Shown piece after piece: positions 17,006-25,523 of a stretch of DNA of 26,565 nucleotides (position 1 is its first letter; every line of letters starts with the position of its first letter). The position numbers and the translations under genes are program-made. This DNA is from JBIKVP01 sp044356745 (GTDB taxonomy: Bacteria > Pseudomonadota > Alphaproteobacteria > Rhizobiales > Beijerinckiaceae). The stretch is taken from the NCBI GenBank assembly GCA_044356745.1, contig JBIKVP010000023.1:1-26565 (forward strand), in the 5' to 3' direction. The notes below the pieces were generated by a model that did no database searches, was not told the DNA's origin, and was given only the letters and a program-made list of their open reading frames with translations.

Positions 17006-18208
17006 ATGAGTTCCTCCTTCAAGAGGGCATCCAGCACCACCGTCCGGAAAGAAGTATTGCGTACCGGACGGTCTGCGCGTGGAGGTCAGACGTTTCAGGT
17101 TGAGACAGCGGCACAGTCATCCTTGCCGCTTAATACCATTATCGCCGGCGATTGCATTGCCGCTTTAGAGCAGCTTCCCGCCTCAAGCGTTGATCTGGTT
17201 TTTGCCGATCCACCTTATAATTTACAGCTTGCGCAAACACTTCACCGTCCCGATCATAGCCGCGTTGATGCCGTTGATGATGCATGGGATCAGTTTGATT
17301 CGTTTGCAGCTTATGATGCATTTACACGCGCTTGGCTTCTTGCCTGTCGGCGTGTCATGAAACCGGATGCAACCCTTTGGGTGATTGGTTCATACCACAA
17401 CATATTTCGTGTCGGCACGATATTGCAGGATTTGGGCTTCTGGATTCTCAATGATATTGTGTGGCGCAAAGCAAACCCAATGCCCAATTTCAAAGGGCGC
17501 AGGTTCACCAATGCGCATGAAACCATGATCTGGGCAGGCCGCAGCGCTGAGGCAAAACGTTACACCTTTCATTATGAAGCGCTCAAAGCCGGCAATGAAG
17601 ATGTGCAGGTGCGCTCTGATTGGCTTTTTCCGTTATGTACAGGTGAAGAGCGCATTAAAGGCGCGGATGGTAAAAAAGTTCATCCCACGCAAAAACCCGA
17701 AAGTTTACTCGCGCGTATTCTTTTATCATCCAGCAATGCCGGTGATGTGATCCTTGATCCCTTTTTTGGTACTGGGACAACAGGAGCGGTTGCTAAAAAA
17801 TTAGGCCGTCATTTTATTGGTATTGAGCGCGAAGCGATTTATCGCGAAGCTGCACAAAAGCGCATTGATCAAGTGACTCCCGTTGATCCATCTGCACTGA
17901 TACCAGTAGCGAGTAAGCGCTCTGAACCTCGTGTCGCTTTCATGTCTTTACTGGAAAGCGGTCTTATTCACGCGGGCGAAAAGCTTGTCGATCCTCAGGG
18001 ACGTTTTGAGGCGTTGGTACGCGCAGATGGCATGGTAATGTCTCATCCTGCAACAGGCTCAATTCATAAAATTGGTGCATTGGTGCAGGGTTTACCGGCT
18101 TGCAATGGTTGGACATTCTGGCATGTGAAGCGCGATGATAAACTGATTTGCATAGATACATTACGCGCAGAATATCGTTCGCAAAACCGCGAAATTATTG
18201 CGGATTGA
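17006..18208 (+). CDS. ccrM: CcrM-type cell-cycle DNA adenine methyltransferase (GANTC)
   Basis: This is a 400-residue beta-class N6-adenine methyltransferase. The catalytic D68-P-P-Y71 motif comes first, and the AdoMet-binding FxGxGTT motif (DPFFGTGTTGAVA) near residue 250 comes after it, as expected for the beta order. Residues about 315-395 form the C-terminal RAMA-type domain typical of CcrM (SGLIHAGEKL, then GSIHKIGALVQG). CcrM methylates GANTC after replication and couples gene expression to the cell cycle. Compared with Caulobacter (358) it has a basic, Ser/Thr-rich extension of about 40 residues. The start has no clear ribosome site, so a later start is possible. The 277-bp upstream gap holds an imperfect CtrA-like TTAA-N7-TTTT (about 16840) but no perfect box. 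Its stop overlaps the convergent next gene by 14 bp. Confidence 0.95.
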   Translation: MSSSFKRASSTTVRKEVLRTGRSARGGQTFQVETAAQSSLPLNTIIAGDCIAALEQLPASSVDLVFADPPYNLQLAQTLHRPDHSRVDAVDDAWDQFDSFAAYDAFTRAWLLACRRVMKPDATLWVIGSYHNIFRVGTILQDLGFWILNDIVWRKANPMPNFKGRRFTNAHETMIWAGRSAEAKRYTFHYEALKAGNEDVQVRSDWLFPLCTGEERIKGADGKKVHPTQKPESLLARILLSSSNAGDVILDPFFGTGTTGAVAKKLGRHFIGIEREAIYREAAQKRIDQVTPVDPSALIPVASKRSEPRVAFMSLLESGLIHAGEKLVDPQGRFEALVRADGMVMSHPATGSIHKIGALVQGLPACNGWTFWHVKRDDKLICIDTLRAEYRSQNREIIAD

Positions 18209-19118
18209 CGACACGGCTCGTGCGCCCAAAGCGCACCACGTGCACCTGATCATCAGGTGCACCCCCTGCAAGATTATGTGTTCGACCCAATAAAATGGCC
18301 GCTTCTGCTTTTGCTACAAAACGGGGCGTGCCACGAATACGCAAAATACCTGTACTTTCATCCAGTGCGATAACGTCTTTGCGCGCCGCAATTCCAGCCG
18401 CAGCCAGAAGCTCCACGATACGCTCTTCCGTCATACCATCCACTTTGAGCGCTCGTGTAATCAAGGATTTAAGCGGGGCGATATCAATAACGCCGTTCTC
18501 AATATTCCAAATTAATCCAAAACGTTTCGCAAGTTGATCCATCACGACATCAAGTGAGCCTTGAAACTGCATATTCGTGACAGTGACATCGGGTAACTGT
18601 TCCAGATTGGCCTGAAGTCCGGCCAGATAAACAATTTCATTCACCACCGCCTGAAGGGGCTGATTGACAACAAAGTATGTAATGGCTTTAAATTCCGTCA
18701 CGGCCTTGTCAATGAACCCTCCTGGAATACCCGCGCTAGGAGTATTGAGTGGCGAAGGGGTACTTTGCCCTGTTACGCCTTGATGCGCGACACCGCCTGA
18801 CGTTGAACCACCCTGCGTTGCCGAATCAGCGCCGTGCTGAGTCGAGGAATGCTCCCCCACCCCTGTTTGGCTTTGCTCATCTGTATAAATCTCTGTTGAG
18901 CGCAATGCTTCAGAATCCCAAAGCCGCTTTTGCTTTGATGTGGCCGATGATTGCCCATAAGGTGCAGGCTCCGCCGCTTGTGCGCCACTTATTACGGTAG
19001 CAGCTGTTCCATCTAAGATATTGATCGCGAGAATGAAAAATAAGCACACAAATCCGCCCAGACGCACGCGCGCATTGCGCAAACGCTTTTCTGCAAAGGA
19101 ATTGTACGGCGTGATCAA
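18195..19118 (-). CDS. Stand-alone secretin N-domain protein (N0-N1, type III SctC/NolW-like), TTG start
   Basis: This is a 307-residue exported protein. The signal peptide is GGFVCLFFILAINI (about 21-34) with a likely cut after AQA near 48. A Ser/Thr/Gln/Gly-rich linker spans about 50-135. Residues about 145-214 look like a secretin N0 domain (FVVNQPLQAVVNEIVYLAG ... VMDQLAKRFGLIWNIENG). Residues about 219-279 look like the N1 domain of type III secretins (VELLAAAGI ... DESTGILRIRGTPRFVAKAE). The N3 domain and membrane barrel are missing; it ends at about 307 after a VHVVRFGR strand. Rhizobial type III systems carry a split secretin (RhcC1/NolW), so a short form can be functional. The start is a TTG ten bases after GGAGG; no ATG or GTG fits better. 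It overlaps ccrM tail-to-tail by 14 bp. A role in other secretin systems is possible. Confidence 0.72.
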   Translation of the reverse strand: MITPYNSFAEKRLRNARVRLGGFVCLFFILAINILDGTAATVISGAQAAEPAPYGQSSATSKQKRLWDSEALRSTEIYTDEQSQTGVGEHSSTQHGADSATQGGSTSGGVAHQGVTGQSTPSPLNTPSAGIPGGFIDKAVTEFKAITYFVVNQPLQAVVNEIVYLAGLQANLEQLPDVTVTNMQFQGSLDVVMDQLAKRFGLIWNIENGVIDIAPLKSLITRALKVDGMTEERIVELLAAAGIAARKDVIALDESTGILRIRGTPRFVAKAEAAILLGRTHNLAGGAPDDQVHVVRFGRTSRVVNPQ

Positions 19119-19338
19119 CGTGCTTTGTCCTCCCTGCTTATCCTGCTTAAAATAAAAAATGTGGTCTTATAAACACACGTTGTGCAATGAATGTGATCAA
19201 CGTTGTCAATACGCTTATTTTAACACACATTATATCAACTCTATGCGTGATTTTTGTTGAGAGTTTATCAACTTATGGTGTCTAAACTCTTTATTGTTTA
19301 TAAAATTTTTGATGATTGCGAGTGTGGAGATGTTTTAT

Positions 19339-20124
19339 ATGAACCCTTTTATGTCCTCTGAAGTATCCACTCCGTTGTCTGATACCCAACAAAATCAAGA
19401 GTTTAACGCATCCTCTGATGCAGCAGGGTCTGCATCAGAACAGTTGTCTTATCCTTCGCCTCAACAGGTTAATGAGCGCAAAAGTGATTCGTACACACTC
19501 GCCTTTGCACGCTTGACACAATCTTTTCTGGATAATGCGCATGTTTATCAAAATGCACAAAATCTCTTCAAAGATCAGTTCAGACCGCTCACACACAATG
19601 ATCAAGATGATGTCCTAAAATCTATCGTGGATGACAATTCAGGCCGCAATGAGACATCTGTTAAACGCGCCAGCAATGATGACATGATCGGCATTTTTTA
19701 TAAGAGTATAAGTTACAACCCGTTTGATACTTATCGCGAGTTGGCAACGACATGGGCTTCAACAACTCTTAACACGTATACCACTCACGCTTTAAGCGCT
19801 TATTGGATGAAGATGCTCGCACCTGTGTCTCAAGGACACGCGTGGTTATTGCCTTTGGCTGCGCCTACGTCAGCAAATCCATTTTTTGCAAATATGTTTT
19901 CAGGTGCACAGTGGCCGTTTGCCGCACAGCCATCCGTGACACCTTCTTTGTCAAATCCGTTTGCGTTCATGGCCGCATCACCTTTAACGGCGTTATGGTC
20001 GCAAGGATTGTCGCTCAATCCGTTTATAAAAGATTTGCTTGTACCTGAACCCGCTGCAAACCCCTATCTTAGATTGTGGAGCAACACAGCAACGCACTTC
20101 TGGCAGGCTATGTTGCGTCGCTAA
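19339..20124 (+). CDS. Orphan cysteine-free protein with five NPF motifs
   Basis: This is a 261-residue protein starting at the ATG at 19339, nine bases after GGAG; an ATG at 19330 touches the Shine-Dalgarno and is unlikely. There is no signal peptide and no cysteine. The first 50 residues are Ser/Gln/Asn-rich and disordered-looking. A helical middle (YTLAFARLTQSFLDNAHVYQ) follows. The C-terminal half is hydrophobic and aromatic and repeats Asn-Pro-Phe at residues 2-4, 127-129, 180-182, 206-208 and 227-229, with a related NPY at 241-243. I recognise no family; a phasin-like granule protein is one alternative because of the amphipathic helices. NPF is the ligand of eukaryotic EH domains. It is divergent from the secretin N-domain gene across a 220-bp AT-rich gap and convergent with the next gene. 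Confidence 0.7.
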   Translation: MNPFMSSEVSTPLSDTQQNQEFNASSDAAGSASEQLSYPSPQQVNERKSDSYTLAFARLTQSFLDNAHVYQNAQNLFKDQFRPLTHNDQDDVLKSIVDDNSGRNETSVKRASNDDMIGIFYKSISYNPFDTYRELATTWASTTLNTYTTHALSAYWMKMLAPVSQGHAWLLPLAAPTSANPFFANMFSGAQWPFAAQPSVTPSLSNPFAFMAASPLTALWSQGLSLNPFIKDLLVPEPAANPYLRLWSNTATHFWQAMLRR

Positions 20125-20150
20125 ATACACAACTTGTAGCGATATTCATT

Positions 20151-23100
20151 TTAAAAAGTGCTTCTAGGGTTTTCATTGGCTTGTGGTAAACTGATCAAAG
20201 GCCATGTCTGTATCGTTGGCGATACACTTGATGCTTCGCTTTGATTAGCTTTATTCCAAAGTGTTTCCCCCCATGTGTTGAGCTTCGTGCCAATATGCTG
20301 CTCTGAAAGCGCATCAAAATACTCTTCTTGAGTCGTTTCCCCATGTTCTATTTCAACACCGCGATTAATGCGCGCCGCTAATGTATCGTGCGCACTGCTA
20401 TGTGTACGTTGACGCAAGCGCGCAATGACAGCCAAGCGTTGATCATGCGTCCCTAACAAGCCCTCTAAAGGGTTCGGCGTATCAATAGGGCCTGTGAAAA
20501 CCGCGCCTCTTACTTGCTCACCCTCTAAAACGACACACCAATAATCAGGTGCATCAAGAGGAGATGAAAGCACCTGAGCATGAGGGCTGATATCAATGAC
20601 ATTGCCGTAAGTCAGAACCGATAAGCCATCACTTTTAAGTCGCATAAAGCTACGCGGCGCTTCATAGGTCATGGGCTTACCTGTAATGGATGCCGCAGCC
20701 ACTTGCCCTTGCATCATCCCGACAGCCCATAAGCCACTTGTTTCATCCTTTAATTCAGCAACATCGCCAACCGCATAAATGTGAGAGTCAGATGTTTTCA
20801 TGTAGCGATTGACCAGTACGCCAGTCTGAACACGCAAACCGATCTTTTGAGCAAGTGAAGTATTTGGTTTTGTGCCTACACACGCAACGAAAATATGCCC
20901 TGAAATGTGCGTACCATCGCTGAAGTAAACGGCTTTAAGGTGTCTGTAGCCTTCAAAGCGATCAATTTGCGCGTTCATAATTAAACGCACACCCAAATCC
21001 TCAAGATACCAAGCAAGCCGTAGTGCGGATGGCTCATCAAGTTGACGATCCATGAGACGGTTAGCACGATGTATCAATGTAACTTTTGCACCAAGACGTG
21101 CAAGCGCTTCAGCCGCTTCAACGCCAAGGACACCACCACCAATAACGACCGCGTCTTCACAGCCAAAATTAAGAATATGATCGCGGATCTCGCAAGCGTC
21201 ATCGGCACTGCGCAACACAAAGGCATTGTGATGCGCCAGAAAATCCTCATGTGTCACACTGGCTGACGCACCGGTCGCCAAAATGAGTTTGTCATAAAGC
21301 ATCGTCTGTCCGCCATTGAGGCGAATGAGTTTACGTCGACGATCAATCAATTCGACACGTGATTTAAGCTTAATTTGAATGCGTTTGCGGGCATATTCCT
21401 CAACTTTACCCATCATAAGATTGTCTGTATCGGTTAGACCTTCAAAAACTTTGTTGAGAGCCATGCGGTTGTAGAAATGATATGGCTCATCACTCAGCAC
21501 GATAATTTCGACATCAGGGCGCAACCGTCTTAACTCATCGGCTGCGCTCATTCCTGCAATTCCATTGCCAATAATAATGACACGTCCCAGTTCTGGCATC
21601 TCTTTATCATTTTCAGATGGGTTGTAGGTATAAGGAGAAGCGGACGTGTAACGGCTCAGAAACGTCATGCGCTCTTGGGGTACAGGAATACTTGCCCCTT
21701 GCGTGAATGTGATTTTTTGCGACACCGCCTTAGAGCCACTTGTCTCCAATGTCTCAAGCTGATCAACGCGCCGATCAACGGTTACAGAACCACTGATGAG
21801 CCGGCAACTACAGGCCATGCGCCCATGTCCTTCAAGCCCTAATCGGCGAAGCGTCGCTAATTCCTCTGGCGAGGGTTCAGAGAGATTATTCATGCCCTCT
21901 TTGATAAGAACAGGATCAGCGCCACAAATGCCTGTGCGACAACAGGCTTTAAGATCATGCCCCTGCCCTTCCAGAACATCTAACAACGTCTGTCCCGATT
22001 TTGCTGCGTGCGTTACACCTGTTTGTGCATCAACAACACATGGTGTTTCTTCAAGGTGATGCGGCATTAAAATCGGCTTATCTGCGTGCACATTGACTAT
22101 CTGCGAAGGCTTGAATTGAGCTTTGACCGCTTGTGAAGCGGCAGGGTTCATGGCGAGGGGACCCGTGATGCGTGAATGCTCTGCCTTCTTAACTTTGTAT
22201 TGATTCCATAAACCCATCACCAAAAGAATAAGCCCCAAACCTGCGCCATAAAACTGGCTCAGCTTAAAATGCAAGGGCGTGAAAACGTATCCTGTCAGTT
22301 CTGTAAAAGCATTGAGCGCATTGGGGGCGGCAAAAAAGTAAAATGTTGTCAGCGCTATTCCCGCAAAAAGTGCCGAAAGCCGATACGCATTAAGATCAAA
22401 AAAGCTCAAAAGCGCTTGATATAAACCCGCTGAAATTAAAACTGAGCCACCCAATATAGCCCAATAGATACCATAACCATAATTTGATCCATTTCCCAAC
22501 AGGAAAAAGGCCAAGATCAGCCCTGGCAGCATCGCGACAAAAAAGCGGCGTTGTCCTGCATAAGCGGGATCATCATGATCAATGTCATTGAAAACAGTCG
22601 CTTGCGGATTAAAATCATAGCAATTGCTTTGGCAGCCGACACACGTCTTACAATAACTGTTGTTAACAACAACAACAGGGGCTTGTCCATAGACGCGCTG
22701 AATAGGGCCTAAAGGACAAAATGTGCCACACCAGCCACTACGTCCTTTAAATATGATGCCACCTAAAAAAGCCATGAGTAATGTCGCGGCAAGTACTGTG
22801 GCAAGCACAAGTGGTGATGTCTCTAAAAGCGGTTTACGCAAAGCAATAGCGCCTAGAAAAATCACAATCGCAATTAAAAAAGCGCGTTTCTGCATGCTTT
22901 GAGGAAGTGTTTTTGCGAGTGAAAAGCCAAGCTGACGCGGCATTTGATTCATAAATGCCATAGGGCACACTTGGCGCCATAATCCGGGTGCAAGCACGAG
23001 CAATGTCGGAACAGCCGGAATGAGAAGCGCCCAGAAGATTTTCAAACCAACATCAGGACGCAGGGTAAGTAATCCAATGATCCCGACAAGGATGCCTAAA

Positions 23101-23192
23101 GCTAATCCGCGCAAAATCAGCCATACGCTGTCAGGAACCCATTGGGTTCTTTGCGTGTAATTTTTAAAAACTCTGTTGGCTTCGCCTGCCAT
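20151..23192 (-). CDS. Membrane polyferredoxin / 2Fe-2S ferredoxin / FAD-NAD(P)H oxidoreductase fusion
   Basis: This 1013-residue protein has three parts. Residues 1-330 form a multi-helix membrane module related to NapH/NosR-type Fe-S proteins, with C155-x3-C159-P and C181-x2-C184-x2-C187-x3-C191 as cluster ligands. Residues about 385-475 form a 2Fe-2S ferredoxin domain (C417-C418-R-T-G-I-C423-G-A-D426, then C461-S-C463). Its usual third Cys is Asp. Residues about 535-840 are a NirB/rubredoxin-reductase-like flavoprotein with FAD site G542-N-G-I-A-G547, NAD(P)H site G685-G-G-V-L-G690 and the YAVGDVAEL FAD motif, plus a C-terminal NirB-like tail. The order suggests electrons flowing from NAD(P)H through FAD and 2Fe-2S into membrane clusters, or in reverse. 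The acceptor is unknown. A Fur-like box lies about 80 bp upstream. It ends 26 bp from the convergent NPF gene. Confidence 0.8.
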   Translation of the reverse strand: MAGEANRVFKNYTQRTQWVPDSVWLILRGLALGILVGIIGLLTLRPDVGLKIFWALLIPAVPTLLVLAPGLWRQVCPMAFMNQMPRQLGFSLAKTLPQSMQKRAFLIAIVIFLGAIALRKPLLETSPLVLATVLAATLLMAFLGGIIFKGRSGWCGTFCPLGPIQRVYGQAPVVVVNNSYCKTCVGCQSNCYDFNPQATVFNDIDHDDPAYAGQRRFFVAMLPGLILAFFLLGNGSNYGYGIYWAILGGSVLISAGLYQALLSFFDLNAYRLSALFAGIALTTFYFFAAPNALNAFTELTGYVFTPLHFKLSQFYGAGLGLILLVMGLWNQYKVKKAEHSRITGPLAMNPAASQAVKAQFKPSQIVNVHADKPILMPHHLEETPCVVDAQTGVTHAAKSGQTLLDVLEGQGHDLKACCRTGICGADPVLIKEGMNNLSEPSPEELATLRRLGLEGHGRMACSCRLISGSVTVDRRVDQLETLETSGSKAVSQKITFTQGASIPVPQERMTFLSRYTSASPYTYNPSENDKEMPELGRVIIIGNGIAGMSAADELRRLRPDVEIIVLSDEPYHFYNRMALNKVFEGLTDTDNLMMGKVEEYARKRIQIKLKSRVELIDRRRKLIRLNGGQTMLYDKLILATGASASVTHEDFLAHHNAFVLRSADDACEIRDHILNFGCEDAVVIGGGVLGVEAAEALARLGAKVTLIHRANRLMDRQLDEPSALRLAWYLEDLGVRLIMNAQIDRFEGYRHLKAVYFSDGTHISGHIFVACVGTKPNTSLAQKIGLRVQTGVLVNRYMKTSDSHIYAVGDVAELKDETSGLWAVGMMQGQVAAASITGKPMTYEAPRSFMRLKSDGLSVLTYGNVIDISPHAQVLSSPLDAPDYWCVVLEGEQVRGAVFTGPIDTPNPLEGLLGTHDQRLAVIARLRQRTHSSAHDTLAARINRGVEIEHGETTQEEYFDALSEQHIGTKLNTWGETLWNKANQSEASSVSPTIQTWPLISLPQANENPRSTF

Positions 23193-23268
23193 TACTCACA
23201 ACGCCGCATCTAGAGTGATTTCAAGAAAAATGCCTCATTTTTCATAGAGAAATCACGTTAAACTAAAG

Positions 23269-23290
23269 AACGATAACCATTCTCATCGTT
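23269..23290 (-). promoter_or_regulatory. Fur/Mur-like operator upstream of the oxidoreductase fusion
   Basis: An inverted repeat AACGAT-N10-ATCGTT spans these bases. On the minus strand its core reads TGAGAATGGTTATCG, matching 10 of the 14 arm positions of the 7-1-7 Fur consensus TGATAAT-N-ATTATCA. It sits about 77 bp before the start at 23192, inside the AT-rich promoter gap. Control by Fur, Mur or another Fur-family protein is a reasonable inference; Irr sites have a different motif. Confidence 0.4.
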
Positions 23291-23411
23291 ATATCGAGAT
23301 AAAAATGGTCGTATAACAATTACAGTTATTTTGTAGAGTATATTTATTTTATAATTATTGACAGTTTTTCTTACAAAATTGGCTAACGCCGTTAATGATT
23401 ATTAAGATTAA

Positions 23412-23906
23412 TCAAGGTTGAATACGCGGTACTGTCGATGAAAACGGTGGAAGTTGTTGAGGTTGATCAAGGCGAGGCTCTGTTAATTGAACTGTCCAGC
23501 CCTTTTGCTCCCCTGTATCCACTTCAAAAAAACCGACCCGATCATACCCACGTGCAAAACAATTATCTGTTCCGCGAATAGCAAATTCGCGATCCCTCGT
23601 GCACATAAATGATTTTCCGCCCCACTCTCCGCCCTTGTCATAATCAACACCATAAACATAATAAAAGCGTGCAGCGAGTGTGCCTTTAAGTAGGGTTTCA
23701 CAGCCCTTGGGTGAGAGGTTCCACCACCCTTCTGTCATCCACCCTTGCGCATCACGATACCCGAGCGCAATACCAATCCGGCTTGATGTTGTGTTACAAA
23801 TGCGTAGTTCTGCATGAGCAAACGTTGGCCAAAGTGTCAAACATAAAACCGTGACAGTTTGATAGAGCGCTTTTGTAATACGGTTTGAAAAATATTTTTT
23901 TCTCAT
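23412..23906 (-). CDS. DUF1036 family secreted protein
   Basis: This is a 164-residue exported protein. A signal peptide (basic start, then VTVLCLTLWPTFAHA) is cut after about residue 32. The mature part has the DUF1036 pattern: LRICNTTSSRIGIALGYRD, GWWNLSPKGCETLL, FYYVYGVDYDKGGEW, and cysteines at C37, in SPKGC, MCT and NCF that could form disulfides. Function is unknown; the family is common in alphaproteobacteria. It is followed by a 219-bp AT-rich gap before the fusion gene, so the two are probably separate transcripts. gapR lies divergently upstream. Confidence 0.88.
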   Translation of the reverse strand: MRKKYFSNRITKALYQTVTVLCLTLWPTFAHAELRICNTTSSRIGIALGYRDAQGWMTEGWWNLSPKGCETLLKGTLAARFYYVYGVDYDKGGEWGGKSFMCTRDREFAIRGTDNCFARGYDRVGFFEVDTGEQKGWTVQLTEPRLDQPQQLPPFSSTVPRIQP

Positions 23907-24039
23907 GGTGGACTTATCTCGAGTGTCTTCTTTTTTATCACGTCATGTGCATGATTAAGAGAGACTTAATAAAAAAGCGTGCACATAAGCATGTGGATAT
24001 GATTTCTTTGAACATAATTTTATGCGAGGCACAATCATC

Positions 24040-24285
24040 ATGGATCAAACACAATCTGTAGCCGCCGATCAGCTCAAGGCGATTGTTGAGCGTATTGAGC
24101 GTTTAGAAGAAGAAAAAGCCGCGCTCTCAGGCGACATCAAAGATGTTTATGCAGAAGCGAAAGCGAATGGTTTTGATATCAAGGTTTTACGCACCATCAT
24201 CAGCTTGCGTAAAAAAGACCGCGACGAGCGTATGGAGCAAGAGGCCATTCTTGATCTGTATAAACAGGCGCTTGGCATGGTATAA
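24040..24285 (+). CDS. gapR: Nucleoid-associated protein GapR (DUF2312)
   Basis: This is an 81-residue basic/acidic helical protein. It matches the DUF2312 family across its whole length (AADQLKAIVERIERLEEEKAAL, then DVYAEAKANGFDIKVLRTIISLRKKDRDER; quoted in pieces). GapR forms a clamp on overtwisted, AT-rich DNA ahead of replication and transcription in Caulobacter and helps topoisomerases. I chose the ATG at 24040, ten bases after GAGG, rather than the in-frame ATG at 24022, because it gives the usual family N-terminus. The thiolase gene follows 41 bp later in the same direction. Confidence 0.93.
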   Translation: MDQTQSVAADQLKAIVERIERLEEEKAALSGDIKDVYAEAKANGFDIKVLRTIISLRKKDRDERMEQEAILDLYKQALGMV

Positions 24286-24326
24286 AGAGGTTTTACATCC
24301 TTTTCTGCAATGCAGGAATATTCGCC

Positions 24327-25523
24327 ATGTCATCACATCGCATCAACAGATCAACATATCCTTATATTATCGGCTGGGCGCATACACCCTTTGGCAAACT
24401 GTCTGATGAGAGTGTTGAAAGCCTTGTTATGCGTGTGACGCAGGATGCGCTTGCTCATGCCAATATTGAGGCGAAAGATGTCGATGAGGTTGTGCTCGGA
24501 CATTTTAATGCAAGTTTTAGTGTACAGGATTTTACAGCAAGCCTCATTTTATCGGCGCATCCTGATTTACGTTTTAAGCCCACGACCCGCGTTGAAAATG
24601 CGTGTGCCTCAGGATCAGCGGCGATTGCGCAAGGCATAAAATCAATACGCGCGAAAATGGGGAGAATGGTGCTTGTCGTTGGTGTTGAGCATATGAGCAG
24701 CGCGTCTTCCGTTGATGTTGCCACGAACCTTTTAAAAGCATCCTATTTGCCTGAGGATGGTGGAAATCCGGCGGGTTTTGCCGGTGTTTTTGGTGACATT
24801 GCAGCACAATATTTTTCGCGCTTTGGTGATCAATCAGATGCGCTTGCACACATTGCTGTCAAAAACCATCTCAACGCCCTGCGCAATCCATTGGCGCAAA
24901 TGCACAAAGAACTCAGCTTTGAATTTTGTCGGCAGCCATCCGATAAAAATCCCTATGTTGCAAAGCCGCTCAAACGCACCGACTGCGCACTTGTATCTGA
25001 TGGCGCTGCGGCAATCATTTTATGCAATGAGGACATAGCACTAAACCGTCCTCAAGCGGTGCGTTTTCGTGCTTTCTCCCATGTGCAAGATATTCTCCCG
25101 CGTGCAAAACGCGATGTATTGGCCTTTGAAGGTCCCACGCGCGCATGGCAGCAAGCGTATGAACAAGCAGGGATCACGGTTCATGATCTCTCGTGTGTTG
25201 AAGTACACGATTGCTTCACAATTGCGGAACTCATGAGTTATGAAGCACTTGGTCTCACACCACAAGGACAAGGCGCACGCGCCATTCTTGATGGCCTTGT
25301 GCATCGTGGTGGCAAACTTCCTATCAATCTCTCAGGTGGGCTTAAAGCGAAAGGACATCCCATCGGGGCGACAGGTGTGTCCATGCATGTGATGAATGCG
25401 ATGCAGGTCAGCAGCAAAGCGCCTGAGGCTCTTCAACTTAAAGGGGCAACATTGGCTGGCGCATTTAATATGGGCGGCGTTGCTGTTGCCAATTATGTCA
25501 GTATCGTTGAGGCGGTGCGTTAG
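24327..25523 (+). CDS. Thiolase-family acetyl-CoA acetyltransferase (SCP-x-like)
   Basis: This is a 398-residue cytosolic enzyme. The acyl-binding Cys is in the segment VENACASGSAA near residue 91. The region HDCFTIAEL near 292 and the GGLKAKGHPIGATG motif carry the catalytic His. The final Cys-containing GGGxG loop of classical thiolases is replaced by AFNMGGVAVAN, as in the SCP-x/lipid-transfer thiolase subgroup. It would cleave or form acyl-CoA C-C bonds; substrate unknown. AGGA about ten bases before the ATG supports the start. The stop TAG at 25521-25523 coincides with the left end of an inverted-repeat element, so the original C-terminus may have been altered. Confidence 0.88.
   Translation: MSSHRINRSTYPYIIGWAHTPFGKLSDESVESLVMRVTQDALAHANIEAKDVDEVVLGHFNASFSVQDFTASLILSAHPDLRFKPTTRVENACASGSAAIAQGIKSIRAKMGRMVLVVGVEHMSSASSVDVATNLLKASYLPEDGGNPAGFAGVFGDIAAQYFSRFGDQSDALAHIAVKNHLNALRNPLAQMHKELSFEFCRQPSDKNPYVAKPLKRTDCALVSDGAAAIILCNEDIALNRPQAVRFRAFSHVQDILPRAKRDVLAFEGPTRAWQQAYEQAGITVHDLSCVEVHDCFTIAELMSYEALGLTPQGQGARAILDGLVHRGGKLPINLSGGLKAKGHPIGATGVSMHVMNAMQVSSKAPEALQLKGATLAGAFNMGGVAVANYVSIVEAVR

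Noticed and set aside
23396..23414. TGATTA-N7-TAATCA as an operator or FNR box
   Set aside because: It overlaps the stop of the DUF1036 gene, is purely AT-rich, and does not match TTGAT-N4-ATCAA.
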